In this document: positions 19,200-27,739 of the stretch, one piece after another
Layout: each line of letters opens with the position of its first letter
Position numbering within the stretch: position 1 is the stretch's first letter
DNA from: Robiginitomaculum sp.
Lineage (GTDB): Bacteria; Pseudomonadota; Alphaproteobacteria; Caulobacterales; Maricaulaceae
Assembly: GCA_016765135.1 (NCBI GenBank)
Contig: JAESQN010000011.1
Span: 1 to 64,000 of the forward strand
DNA length: 64,000 bases
Direction: 5' to 3'
The notes under the pieces: model-generated
Seen by the model: the letters and a program-made list of their open reading frames with translations, nothing else
The model's database searches: none
What the model was told of the DNA's origin: nothing
Program-made: the position numbers and the translations under genes

Positions 19200-20225
19200 A
19201 TGTTGATCATCGACTGCCATGGCCATCATACTGTAACGCCCCAGGCACACCTAGATTACCGCAAGGCTCAAAAGGCGGCCCTAACAGATGCTTGCCTTGC
19301 CCATCCTCAACGCCCTGACATCAGTGACGATGAAATTCGCGAGGGCATTGAGGCCAATCAACTCAAGCTTTTAAAGGAACGCGGCGCCGATCTAACAATA
19401 TTTTCTCCACGCGCCTCGCGGATGGAACCCCATATAGGAAGCGCCGACACCGCTCGCAACTGGTCAATGGCTTGCAATAATCTCATTCACCGTGTGACCA
19501 ATCTTTACCCTGATACATTTGTCGGTGTTTGCATGTTGCCACAAACACCAGGTGGAGATTTTAAGCACTGCATCGAAGAGCTTGAACGTTGCGTCAATGA
19601 ATTGGGTTTTATCGGGTGTAATCTGAACCCTGATCCTTCTGGCGGTTACTGGACGTCGCCACCACTGACCGACAAATACTGGTATCCATTATACGAAAAG
19701 ATGGTTGAACTTGACATACCGGCAATGGTGCATGTTTCTGGCTCGTGCAATCCGGCCTTCCATGCTACCGGATCATATTATATTGCGGCGGACACCAATG
19801 CCTTCATGCAATTTATTCAGGGCGACCTTTTCAAAGACTTCCCGGACTTACGCTTCATCATCCCTCACGGTGGAGGTGCTGTCCCCTATCATTGGGGGCG
19901 TTACCGGGGCCTTGCCGATATGTTAAAACAACCTTCGCTCGATACACATGTGATGAAGAATGTTTATTTCGATACCTGCGTTTATCACCAGCCTGGCATC
20001 GATCTCTTATTTGACGTTATCGACATTGACAACATCCTGTTCGGTTCAGAAATGGTTGGTGCCGTGCGCTGTATTGATCCCCAGACCGGACAATATTTTG
20101 ACGACACCAAGCGCTATGTCGATAAGCTTGGACTTTCCCGGGCTGATCTGAGAAAAGTATATGAGGGTAATGCCCGACGTGTTTATCCACGGCTTGACGC
20201 AATACTTAAACAACGGGGGTTTTAA
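19200..20225 (+). CDS. ligJ: 4-oxalomesaconate hydratase
   Basis: Amidohydrolase-superfamily lyase of exactly 341 residues from ATG 19200 (AGGAA upstream), the length of Sphingobium LigJ. It adds water to 4-oxalomesaconate to form 4-carboxy-4-hydroxy-2-oxoadipate. Metal and active-site elements: DCHGHHTV at 5-12, VHVSGSCNPAFHATGSYY near 180, PHGGGAVPYHWGRYRG near 222 and the late GSEMVGA. The stop is directly followed by the ligI ATG. Confidence 0.94.
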   Translation: MLIIDCHGHHTVTPQAHLDYRKAQKAALTDACLAHPQRPDISDDEIREGIEANQLKLLKERGADLTIFSPRASRMEPHIGSADTARNWSMACNNLIHRVTNLYPDTFVGVCMLPQTPGGDFKHCIEELERCVNELGFIGCNLNPDPSGGYWTSPPLTDKYWYPLYEKMVELDIPAMVHVSGSCNPAFHATGSYYIAADTNAFMQFIQGDLFKDFPDLRFIIPHGGGAVPYHWGRYRGLADMLKQPSLDTHVMKNVYFDTCVYHQPGIDLLFDVIDIDNILFGSEMVGAVRCIDPQTGQYFDDTKRYVDKLGLSRADLRKVYEGNARRVYPRLDAILKQRGF

Positions 20226-21119
20226 ATGGGGCATAAATTCCAAATGGATCCAAAAGGCTGGCGCGTTTGGCACCCATCGCCAACAAAGCCAATATTTACC
20301 CCACCTCCCGGAGCCGTTGACGCCCATTGTCACGTGTTCGGGCCTAGCGACATATTTCCATTTGCTCCCGAACGTAAGTACACGCCCTGCGATGCCTCAA
20401 AAGAACAGCTCTGGGCGCTACGCGATCATCTTGGGTTTTCACGAAATGTGATCGTGCAAGCCACTTGTCACGGCGCAGATAATCGTTCGCTTCTTGACGC
20501 ACTAAGATCGTCCGGAGGACTTGCCAAGGGCGTTGCAACTGTCCGGCGGGATATAACTGACCGTGAGTTGAGCGCGTTAAATGATGCGGGCGTAAGAGGT
20601 GTCCGATTTAACTTTGTTAAACGTCTTGTCGACGTCCTTCCTACCGACGATTTCATCGAAATTGCTCAACGCATTAAGCTGCTGAACTGGCATATCGTCA
20701 TCTATTTTGAAGCAGCCGATCTACCTGATCTCTACGATCTATTTGTTCAAGTGCCAACAACAATTATTATTGATCATATGGGCCGCCCGGATGTGACGAA
20801 ACCTGTCGACGGGCCAGAATTTGCCTTGTTTTTGAAACTGTTGCGCGAAAATGAAAACATCTGGACGAAGGTCACATGTCCGGAACGCTTATCGGCCGAA
20901 GGGCCCAATGAATACAATGACGTGGTTCCTTTCGCCCGCCATATTGTTGATGAATTCCCTGACCGTGTTCTTTGGGGTACGGATTGGCCACATCCGAACA
21001 TGAAGAGCCATACGCCGGATGATGGTGCGCTCGTTGATTTTATTCCCAAAATCGCACCAACCAAGGTTTTGCAACAAAAACTGCTGGTTGATAATCCTAT
21101 GCGTCTTTACTGGCCTTGA
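20226..21119 (+). CDS. ligI: 2-pyrone-4,6-dicarboxylate hydrolase
   Basis: A 297-residue amidohydrolase-family lactonase that opens 2-pyrone-4,6-dicarboxylate to 4-oxalomesaconate. The family signatures are VDAHCHVFGP near residue 31, VQATCHGADN near 78, IDHMGRPD near 180 and the catalytic Asp in WGTDWPHPN near 250. It starts immediately after the ligJ stop with no gap (TAAATG), suggesting coupled translation. It is the last gene of the operon; the exported amidase gene converges on it. Confidence 0.95.
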   Translation: MGHKFQMDPKGWRVWHPSPTKPIFTPPPGAVDAHCHVFGPSDIFPFAPERKYTPCDASKEQLWALRDHLGFSRNVIVQATCHGADNRSLLDALRSSGGLAKGVATVRRDITDRELSALNDAGVRGVRFNFVKRLVDVLPTDDFIEIAQRIKLLNWHIVIYFEAADLPDLYDLFVQVPTTIIIDHMGRPDVTKPVDGPEFALFLKLLRENENIWTKVTCPERLSAEGPNEYNDVVPFARHIVDEFPDRVLWGTDWPHPNMKSHTPDDGALVDFIPKIAPTKVLQQKLLVDNPMRLYWP

Positions 21120-21192
21120 AAACCGGCCCGCTCGGCCCAGGTTTGCGCCTGTAATACAGTCCCCTTTGAGGGCTTTGCACTTCTGGCGATGC

Positions 21193-22650
21193 TCACTGTA
21201 CCGAACCCGGTGCTGGAAGTGGGTCAAATATCAGCTCGATCGCAAGAGCAAGCGCCAATAATTCCTCATCAGATCCGGCGGGGCCGTCAAGCTCCATGCC
21301 AACAGGAAGGCCATCAACAGTCAGGCCAATGGGCAGGCTGATCCCCGGGATACCCACAACACTTCCAGGGCTGGTATTTTGGATGTAAGTTGGAAAAGTT
21401 GGCATCCGTTCACCGTTTAATTCTACCGTTTGCACAGAACCTTCAATCGGGCCAGCCGGTAATATGGTTGTCGGAAAAACGAGAGCATCGACATTCTGCG
21501 TTTTAAAATATTTTGCATAGAGCACCTGCATTGTTGCGCGGTGGCCCATGGCGACGTCATAAGCCTCTTTGGACGTAATACCGTCTGGCAGGCCGTCTCC
21601 GTCGGCGTCTTGCGCTAACCCGGCAAATAGCGGATTGACATCAGGGCTTTGCGTCCTGGCAGCAAGTTCGAAGAAATCGATGCCAGTATCATATGCCGCA
21701 AGATAGGCCTGGAGTCCCTCTACCGCCTCATAGGTTGCAATTGCTGCATCCGCTTTCGCATTCAGAGCGGAAATCTCCGGCATTTCAAATTCGACCAGGG
21801 TAACGCCGGCAGCCTCAAGGCGGGCTAATGCCTCATCCATTAGCCGGTCCGTTTCCGGATGCAGATTGCGATAAAATGTTTCGCGTACGACACCCAGGCG
21901 GGTTTGGGAAAGATCGGCGGGCCGGGTGATTTGTGGCTGTCCTGACATCACACTGTCGAGCAATGTAATATCGGACATGCTCAATGCCATCGGCCCAGCC
22001 GTGTCCCGGGTATGGGAAATCGGGGTCATTCCCTCGCCCGGATAACGGCCGACCGTTGGACGAAATCCGATGATACCACACAGGGCCGCGGGCAAGCGTA
22101 CCGAGCCGCCCGTATCTGCGCCAATTGCGGCGTGTACGATGCGTGCGCTTACTGCAGCTGCCGAACCGCCACTACTGCCACCAGCAAACCGGCCGGGATC
22201 ATAGGGATTACCAACAGCTCCGAACCTTGTATTGTAGCTGGTGATCCCAAATGCCAGCTCATGCATATTGGTTTTACCAAGGAATTGGGCTCCTTCAGCT
22301 CGCAGCCGTGCGATGACGGGAGCATCTTTTAACGGAACAAAATATTCGAGCGCTTGAGTACCGGCTGTATTTGGGAGGCCTGCAATATGGATATTGTCTT
22401 TTGCTGCGAGGATCATGCCCGACAGCCTGCCTTTTGGGGTGGCCGGGTCATAAGCCCCCAAACCTGTCATCGCATTCAGCCCAGAAAGCGCCTCGGCACG
22501 CTCGAGGGCGGCTTGAAACTCGGATAGCGCATCACTCACTTCCACTGGCTCTACTCCCGACGAATGATTGGTTGGTGCTGTTTTTCCACAACTGGACAAA
22601 AGCACTGAAGCCAACAAGGCCGTAATCGTATATCGCATTCTCATACTCAT
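21193..22650 (-). CDS. Exported lipoprotein amidase (amidase signature family)
   Basis: Ser-cisSer-Lys hydrolase of about 485 residues. The N-terminus is a lipoprotein signal ([12 protein letters not shown]). Catalytic elements: Lys in [12 protein letters not shown], then the glycine-serine signature [13 protein letters not shown] and the serine pair around [12 protein letters not shown]. Three in-frame ATGs lie at 22650, 22644 and 22638; the first has GGATGA at suitable distance. The family cleaves linear amides, including aryl amides, and here acts outside the inner membrane. Near the nitrilase and aldoxime dehydratase genes it may broaden the range of nitrogenous substrates, but no direct link is visible. 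Confidence 0.85.
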   Translation of the reverse strand: MSMRMRYTITALLASVLLSSCGKTAPTNHSSGVEPVEVSDALSEFQAALERAEALSGLNAMTGLGAYDPATPKGRLSGMILAAKDNIHIAGLPNTAGTQALEYFVPLKDAPVIARLRAEGAQFLGKTNMHELAFGITSYNTRFGAVGNPYDPGRFAGGSSGGSAAAVSARIVHAAIGADTGGSVRLPAALCGIIGFRPTVGRYPGEGMTPISHTRDTAGPMALSMSDITLLDSVMSGQPQITRPADLSQTRLGVVRETFYRNLHPETDRLMDEALARLEAAGVTLVEFEMPEISALNAKADAAIATYEAVEGLQAYLAAYDTGIDFFELAARTQSPDVNPLFAGLAQDADGDGLPDGITSKEAYDVAMGHRATMQVLYAKYFKTQNVDALVFPTTILPAGPIEGSVQTVELNGERMPTFPTYIQNTSPGSVVGIPGISLPIGLTVDGLPVGMELDGPAGSDEELLALALAIELIFDPLPAPGSVQ

Positions 22651-22737
22651 ATCAAATATCATCCAAATAGCTGGAGAAGCATTTTGTGCCACCCTCAAAT
22701 ATTATCCGCAATACGGCCCCGGGGTAACCTTTAGAGC

Positions 22738-23592
22738 TTAGTCAAGAAAGGCAGGTAAGGTCGGCAAGCGCTCTTGTTCCTCCACCGAGTGCTGTATGAT
22801 CACACGAGCATTCCGAGCTGTCACATTCGCCTCAAATAATTCGATAGAGGCCAGTGTCTGCGGCTTAGAGAAGTTGATTACGGGTACAATCTTCTCGGTG
22901 CGCGAGCGTTCCTGATGGAAGAGATCGCCAGTGAGGTAAACCGGGCCTTCGTTGGCGAGGTCTACAAAAAGCACACTATGCCCTGGTGTGTGACCAGGTG
23001 CAGATGTGATAACAACGCGACCATCGCCGAAGACATCATGGTCACCTGTAAATTTTACAGTCTTATTATTTTTCAACGGTGCAAGTAAGTCCCGGTTCAC
23101 GAAGACGGCCTCTCCTTCTGCAAACATATGATCGTATTCTGCTTCCTGCACCAGCAGGGTTGAATTGGTGAGCTTTCCAACATTTCCTACATGATCAAAA
23201 TGCGCATGTGAGACGGAGAAGTATTCGATATCTTCAAAGTTGAGACCGAGAGAGTTGATTTGGCTTTCCAATGTCACAGGGACAGTCAGCACGGCGCCAC
23301 CATCAATCACTTGTCCGTCCGGTAATGCGTTGAGCGCATCCGCCATGCCCGTGTCCCAAAGAAAATCTCCAGCCGGGTGCCGGATCAGGAAACACATCAC
23401 AGCCAGCTCTGCAGCTTTACCGTCATACTCCCCCTCGCTGCCGAAAATAGCAAAGTCCGGGCTGGAGATATGTCCACAATTCATGGCATAGAGCTGAATG
23501 TCAGCCTTACTCTCTTGCGTGTAATCACCTGACGAAGTTTCACAAGCCGTTACCAAGGCCAAAGCGGCAACGCTTAATATAATCTGTTTCAT
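22738..23592 (-). CDS. Exported lipoprotein metallo-beta-lactamase-fold hydrolase (lactonase-like)
   Basis: A 284-residue protein with a lipoprotein signal (LALVTAC) and the full zinc motif SHAHFDHVGN, a later TSAPGHTPGHS, and a final IIQHSVEE. The overall pattern resembles the N-acyl-homoserine lactonase (AttM/AiiA) branch, so a lactone or ester substrate is likely, though export as a lipoprotein is unusual for quorum-quenching enzymes. The start is ATG 23592 with GGAGAG upstream. It is on the same strand as the exported amidase, 88 bp upstream of it, and the two may be co-transcribed. Confidence 0.82.
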   Translation of the reverse strand: MKQIILSVAALALVTACETSSGDYTQESKADIQLYAMNCGHISSPDFAIFGSEGEYDGKAAELAVMCFLIRHPAGDFLWDTGMADALNALPDGQVIDGGAVLTVPVTLESQINSLGLNFEDIEYFSVSHAHFDHVGNVGKLTNSTLLVQEAEYDHMFAEGEAVFVNRDLLAPLKNNKTVKFTGDHDVFGDGRVVITSAPGHTPGHSVLFVDLANEGPVYLTGDLFHQERSRTEKIVPVINFSKPQTLASIELFEANVTARNARVIIQHSVEEQERLPTLPAFLD

Positions 23593-24081
23593 TCTCAATT
23601 CTCTCCGGTTACTGGATATATTCATATGACTTAAACGGGGCGGCTAAAAGGGATCTACGCCTTCAGCCGTCTCGTGCTCTTCGCGGATGGGAATGCTTTA
23701 CTCCTCAGAAGTTCGCGGCGCCCCTTGCAAGCTATAATCAGCTCCCAGTTTGCCCGCTTGTCTTGAGATTATTCCAACATATTACCCTCTGCCGACTTAC
23801 AGCTATCTTTATATACCTCCCTCCTTCCCGATCTTGTCTGAGACGGCACTAAAACTTGCCCAAAAGCGAAGACCGCTTGATTAATGCCGAAGTAAAAATA
23901 CTGAAATGAGAGATAAAATCGTTATAGATTCACAGCCAAAGCGCTTGTTTTCCCACCCTTGAGGCGCGCCCTGTCCTCAGGTTTGTCGCCAAGGAAACGT
24001 TACGGAACCGGGTTTGACACGCGCTAATGATCGGTGGTAGTGCGCGCCGCAACGCAAATCGTGCAAATCAGGAAATACTCC
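23593..24081. other. Intergenic region, 489 bp, no gene seen
   Basis: Divergent region between the exported lactonase-like gene and the aromatic acid transporter gene. All frames are closed by frequent stops and I recognise no gene remnant, RNA or terminator. Promoters for both flanking genes should be here. The unusual length leaves room for regulatory sites that I could not resolve by eye. Confidence 0.4.
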
Positions 24082-25395
24082 ATGTCAGAAAAAACTCAAA
24101 GCGCACCGACAGGTATTACATCCTATCAGGTATGGGCGCTTGTCGCCCTTACTTTTTTGAATATGCAGGACGGGTTTGACATATTGGCGATTTCCTATGC
24201 TGCCAACGCAATCGCGACAAATTGGGACATTAGTCGGGGCGCACTTGGCATCGTACTAAGCGCAAGTTTGTTTGGCATGATGATCGGGGCGATGACGCTT
24301 AGCCCGCTTGCAGACAAATTTGGACGACGCACAATCACCGTTGTCGGCTTGATATTATCTGGCATCGGCATGCTGATTGCGATGTCGGCCGGATCAATCG
24401 AACTTCTGATCGCCGGTCGCGTCATCACAGGGCTTGGCATTGGTGGTATTCTGGCAAGCGTGAATACGCTGGTCGCCGAGTTTGCAGGTGAGAAATACCG
24501 ATCCACAGCAATCGCCATTTTCCAACTCGGCTTTCCAATGGGAGCGTTTCTGTCGGGGTTTCTTGTTGCCTGGTTACTTGATATCGGAACATGGCGTCAT
24601 GTATTTGCCTTCGGCGCGCTCTCATCTTTCATTTTTATACCAATTGTGCTGCTTTTACCGGAATCAATGGAATATCTGGCCAAAAGCGGCAAGCCGGATG
24701 CATTACGGCGCATCAACAATATTCGGGCGAAACTGCGCCAACCTGCACTCCATGCCCTGCCGGTTGCCATTGACCAGCCTCGCTCGTCCATGCTTGCCAA
24801 TATCCTGACCTTGTTCAACCGGGAATATGCACTGCGCACCGCTCTTATTTGGGCTTCTTTCTTTCTACTTTTAACCACACTCTATTTCATGTTGAGCTGG
24901 ATTCCGAAAATCCTGGTCGATACCGGTTTCACTGAAGCGCAGGGAAATCAGGGGGGAAGGCTTATCAATTTGGTAGGAATGTTGGGCATAGTCGTGATGG
25001 GAGTACTAAGTCTGCGTGTGCAATCACCTTTGGTAACGAGTGTGTATCTCGTAATGCTTGCTGGTATGATGTTCCTCCTAAGTATCACGCCGCTTGAGAT
25101 ATCTTCCGTCTTGATCGTGATCGGCTTGATTGGGTTCTTTCTGCATGGGTCTATGATCGGGCTCTATGCCACTGTGCCGACGCTCTATCCCGCCAGCATC
25201 CGGGCAACAGGTACCGGATGGGCCATCGGGCTCAGCCGGTTTGGAGCTGTGCTCGGGCCGGCAATGGCAGGGTATTTGCTTGAGGCAGGTTGGGCGCCGC
25301 GCAATTTACTTCAAGTGTTTGCAATTCCTGCTGGCCTTGCTGCGGTCACTGTCTTCTTGCTTTGGCAGGCACAGCGTCGCGTGAACCCCTCTTAG
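24082..25395 (+). CDS. MFS transporter of the aromatic acid:H+ symporter type (PcaK-like)
   Basis: A 437-residue inner-membrane carrier with 12 predicted segments. The first helix carries the acidic DGFDI motif typical of the AAHS family, loop 2-3 is LADKFGRRT, and TM4-5 includes GRVITGLGIGG. These are the marks of 4-hydroxybenzoate, protocatechuate and related carriers. ATG 24082 with AGGAA upstream is preferred to the longer frame. Its position near pobA and lig genes supports aromatic acid uptake; the exact substrate is inferred. Confidence 0.87.
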   Translation: MSEKTQSAPTGITSYQVWALVALTFLNMQDGFDILAISYAANAIATNWDISRGALGIVLSASLFGMMIGAMTLSPLADKFGRRTITVVGLILSGIGMLIAMSAGSIELLIAGRVITGLGIGGILASVNTLVAEFAGEKYRSTAIAIFQLGFPMGAFLSGFLVAWLLDIGTWRHVFAFGALSSFIFIPIVLLLPESMEYLAKSGKPDALRRINNIRAKLRQPALHALPVAIDQPRSSMLANILTLFNREYALRTALIWASFFLLLTTLYFMLSWIPKILVDTGFTEAQGNQGGRLINLVGMLGIVVMGVLSLRVQSPLVTSVYLVMLAGMMFLLSITPLEISSVLIVIGLIGFFLHGSMIGLYATVPTLYPASIRATGTGWAIGLSRFGAVLGPAMAGYLLEAGWAPRNLLQVFAIPAGLAAVTVFLLWQAQRRVNPS

Positions 25396-25578
25396 GGGCC
25401 ACCCTGTCCTGGAACACCTATAGATCCTGCGCCTAATCTCACTCAATAACAATTTCGGCCTGGCCCTTAAGATATACCGCCGCAGTCCAACTTCGCTTCC
25501 AGTCAAGTTTATGTTCGACCACAATCATGTGGGCAACATTGCCTTATGCTTACTTTACATAAAAGTAGGAGGGTCTCG

Positions 25579-26655
25579 ATGGCTAATCACAAACCTATCA
25601 TTTCTCTAAAGCGCTGCCCGCATCATATGCCGAGCGGCTGGAACCCGCCTGTACCGGCTTATTCAGCCGATCTTCATGCTGACACTCAAATTACAGTTCT
25701 TTATTTAGGCGTTCAAAGACCTACCGACGCGGCCTTGCGGGCCGTGAATGCCATGTTTGCGAAAACGGACACCGTGTCACTGGAATTTGCAGAATTTACA
25801 GATCGTGCCGGTGACGTTAATCGCGCCTATATTGCCTATTTTCAGGGTGCTGATGCTTTTTCCGATTGGTGTGGAGCCAGTAATTTTGATGCATTTTTGA
25901 GTGACGATAAACATCTCAATGCATCTTATGGTCTCTGGACTGAAATTTACGCATTTCAACGTGGTCAATTTGAGACGCTGTTCTCGACGCCAGACAGTCT
26001 GGAAGGTGTGGGGCAGCTTGCCTCCAAGACCGTCGGGCCGATCAGGGAGCATTCCTATTGGGGTGGTACCGAAGACCGCATCCCGAATTTCAAACCGGGC
26101 AATTTTGACGCGAGACTTGCCAAAATGCCTGCTCCAAAAGTTGCGAAAACCCGTGGCAGGCGCATTAAAGTCCAGGCGCCGGATAATTTTTGCCTGATCA
26201 GATCAGGGCAAGATTTACGCGCTATGAAAGCGCTCGAGCGCGATGAGTATGACGCCGAAATTGAACCGGCCTTGCGCGAAGGTCTTGCCTATTTGGCGGA
26301 CAATGCGGCTAGCGGTTGCTTTGAAAGTCGCTACATGCAGCATTGCTCACAAAATGGCGTATTGATTGAGAAAACATTCGGCATGCAGCTTTTCTTGTCG
26401 ATTAAACATCTGCTCGATTGGGCAAAGTCGCACCCGACCCACTTGAAGATATTCAAAAACTTCCAAACGATGGCTCTGGGGATGCAAGGTCAGATAGATT
26501 TGCGGTTGTGGCACGAGATCGCTGTAATCGCAGGTAAAGATATTCGCGCTGAATATATCAATTGCAACGCAATGACAGGCTTGCTGCCCTTCACTCATGT
26601 GCTCTCTCACCACCAAAGTACTGACAATTCTCTACAGGCTCAGGAGACAAGGTGA
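25579..26655 (+). CDS. Aldoxime dehydratase (heme-containing, phenylacetaldoxime dehydratase family)
   Basis: A 358-residue member of the Oxd family, which uses ferrous heme to dehydrate aldoximes to nitriles. The start is ATG 25579 with a strong AGGAGGG 6 bases upstream. Recognisable family segments are the N-terminal RCPHHMPSGWNPPVPAY, the central HSYWGGTEDRIPNF near 158-171, and the late SHPTHLKIF and LRLWHEIAV, whose histidines (His288 and His312) are candidates for the proximal heme ligand and the distal catalytic His. The nitrilase gene starts 43 bp downstream, the classical aldoxime-nitrile pathway order. The substrate (alkyl or aryl aldoxime) is not readable from sequence. Confidence 0.92.
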   Translation: MANHKPIISLKRCPHHMPSGWNPPVPAYSADLHADTQITVLYLGVQRPTDAALRAVNAMFAKTDTVSLEFAEFTDRAGDVNRAYIAYFQGADAFSDWCGASNFDAFLSDDKHLNASYGLWTEIYAFQRGQFETLFSTPDSLEGVGQLASKTVGPIREHSYWGGTEDRIPNFKPGNFDARLAKMPAPKVAKTRGRRIKVQAPDNFCLIRSGQDLRAMKALERDEYDAEIEPALREGLAYLADNAASGCFESRYMQHCSQNGVLIEKTFGMQLFLSIKHLLDWAKSHPTHLKIFKNFQTMALGMQGQIDLRLWHEIAVIAGKDIRAEYINCNAMTGLLPFTHVLSHHQSTDNSLQAQETR

Positions 26656-26698
26656 TGAATTTTTCTCGGTGTATGCGCCATAAATTAAGGATCAAAAA

Positions 26699-27709
26699 AT
26701 GATGAACAACTCTTTCAAAGCGGCGGCTGTTCAAGCAGCGCCTGAATTTATGGACCGCGCAGGGACTGTAAAGAAAACAATTGCGCTGATAGAATCCGCG
26801 GCTTCAAATGACGCATCACTGATCGTCTTTCCTGAAACATGGATTCCCGGATATCCATTCTGGGCATGGCTTGGATCACCTGCATGGGGCATGCAATTTG
26901 TGCAAGCTTATTCGCAAAACTCACTTGAGATCGCTTCTGAAGATTTTAGGGCAATCTGTAACGCTGCCGCCAAAGGCAATATCTATGTGATGCTTGGTTT
27001 TTCCGAGCACTACAATAATACGCTTTATATCGCACAAGCTCTCATCGGCCCTGATGGCGAAGTCGTTTTTACACGCCGAAAACTGAAACCGACCCACGTA
27101 GAACGGGCAATATATGGTAGCGGTGACGGTAGCGATTTTAAAGTTGCTGACACAAAAATTGGCCGGGTTGGTGGCTTATGTTGTTGGGAGCATCTGCAAC
27201 CACTTTCAAAATACGTCATGTTCAATGATAATGAGCAAGTGCACTGCGCCGCCTGGCCAGCCTTTAGTCTCTATGAGGGCATCGCCTATTCCCTCGGGCA
27301 CGAGATCAATATGAGGGCGAGCCAGATATACGCTCTCGAAGGACAGTGTTTTGTCATCGCGTCCTGCGCACTCGTTACCCAAGAAATGGTCGATAAGCTT
27401 TGTGAGACCGACGAGCAGCGAGCGCTTTTAGGTACTGGCGGCGGTTATTCGAAAATTTTCGGGCCGGATGGATCGCAAATTTCGCAAGATATGCCCCCCG
27501 ACCAGGAAGGTCTTGTCTACGCAGATATTGATCTCTCAATGATCCCGCTTGCAAAAGCGGCCGCAGATCCAGCCGGCCACTACTCTCGTCCCGACGTCAT
27601 GCAATTGCTGCTGGATCGCACCAAACGGACACCCGTCGTTGAAAAACAGTTGTCTGAAGGGGAATTTCTGGAGAGTGGCGGGGACCGGGCAACAATGAAC
27701 GCTGAATAA
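26699..27709 (+). CDS. Nitrilase
   Basis: A 336-residue C-N hydrolase that converts a nitrile directly to the carboxylic acid and ammonia. The triad is visible: Glu46 in FPETWIPGYPFW, Lys in RRKLKPTHVER near 128-130, and Cys162 in GGLCCWEHLQPL. The FPETWIPGYP/CWEH pattern is that of true nitrilases rather than amidases or carbamoylases. AAGGAT precedes the tandem ATG ATG. It is coupled with the aldoxime dehydratase upstream and followed 30 bp later by a TonB receptor, forming an uptake-plus-catabolism unit. Confidence 0.93.
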   Translation: MMNNSFKAAAVQAAPEFMDRAGTVKKTIALIESAASNDASLIVFPETWIPGYPFWAWLGSPAWGMQFVQAYSQNSLEIASEDFRAICNAAAKGNIYVMLGFSEHYNNTLYIAQALIGPDGEVVFTRRKLKPTHVERAIYGSGDGSDFKVADTKIGRVGGLCCWEHLQPLSKYVMFNDNEQVHCAAWPAFSLYEGIAYSLGHEINMRASQIYALEGQCFVIASCALVTQEMVDKLCETDEQRALLGTGGGYSKIFGPDGSQISQDMPPDQEGLVYADIDLSMIPLAKAAADPAGHYSRPDVMQLLLDRTKRTPVVEKQLSEGEFLESGGDRATMNAE

Positions 27710-27739
27710 TTCAGCAAAAAAACACAGATAGAGGTTATC

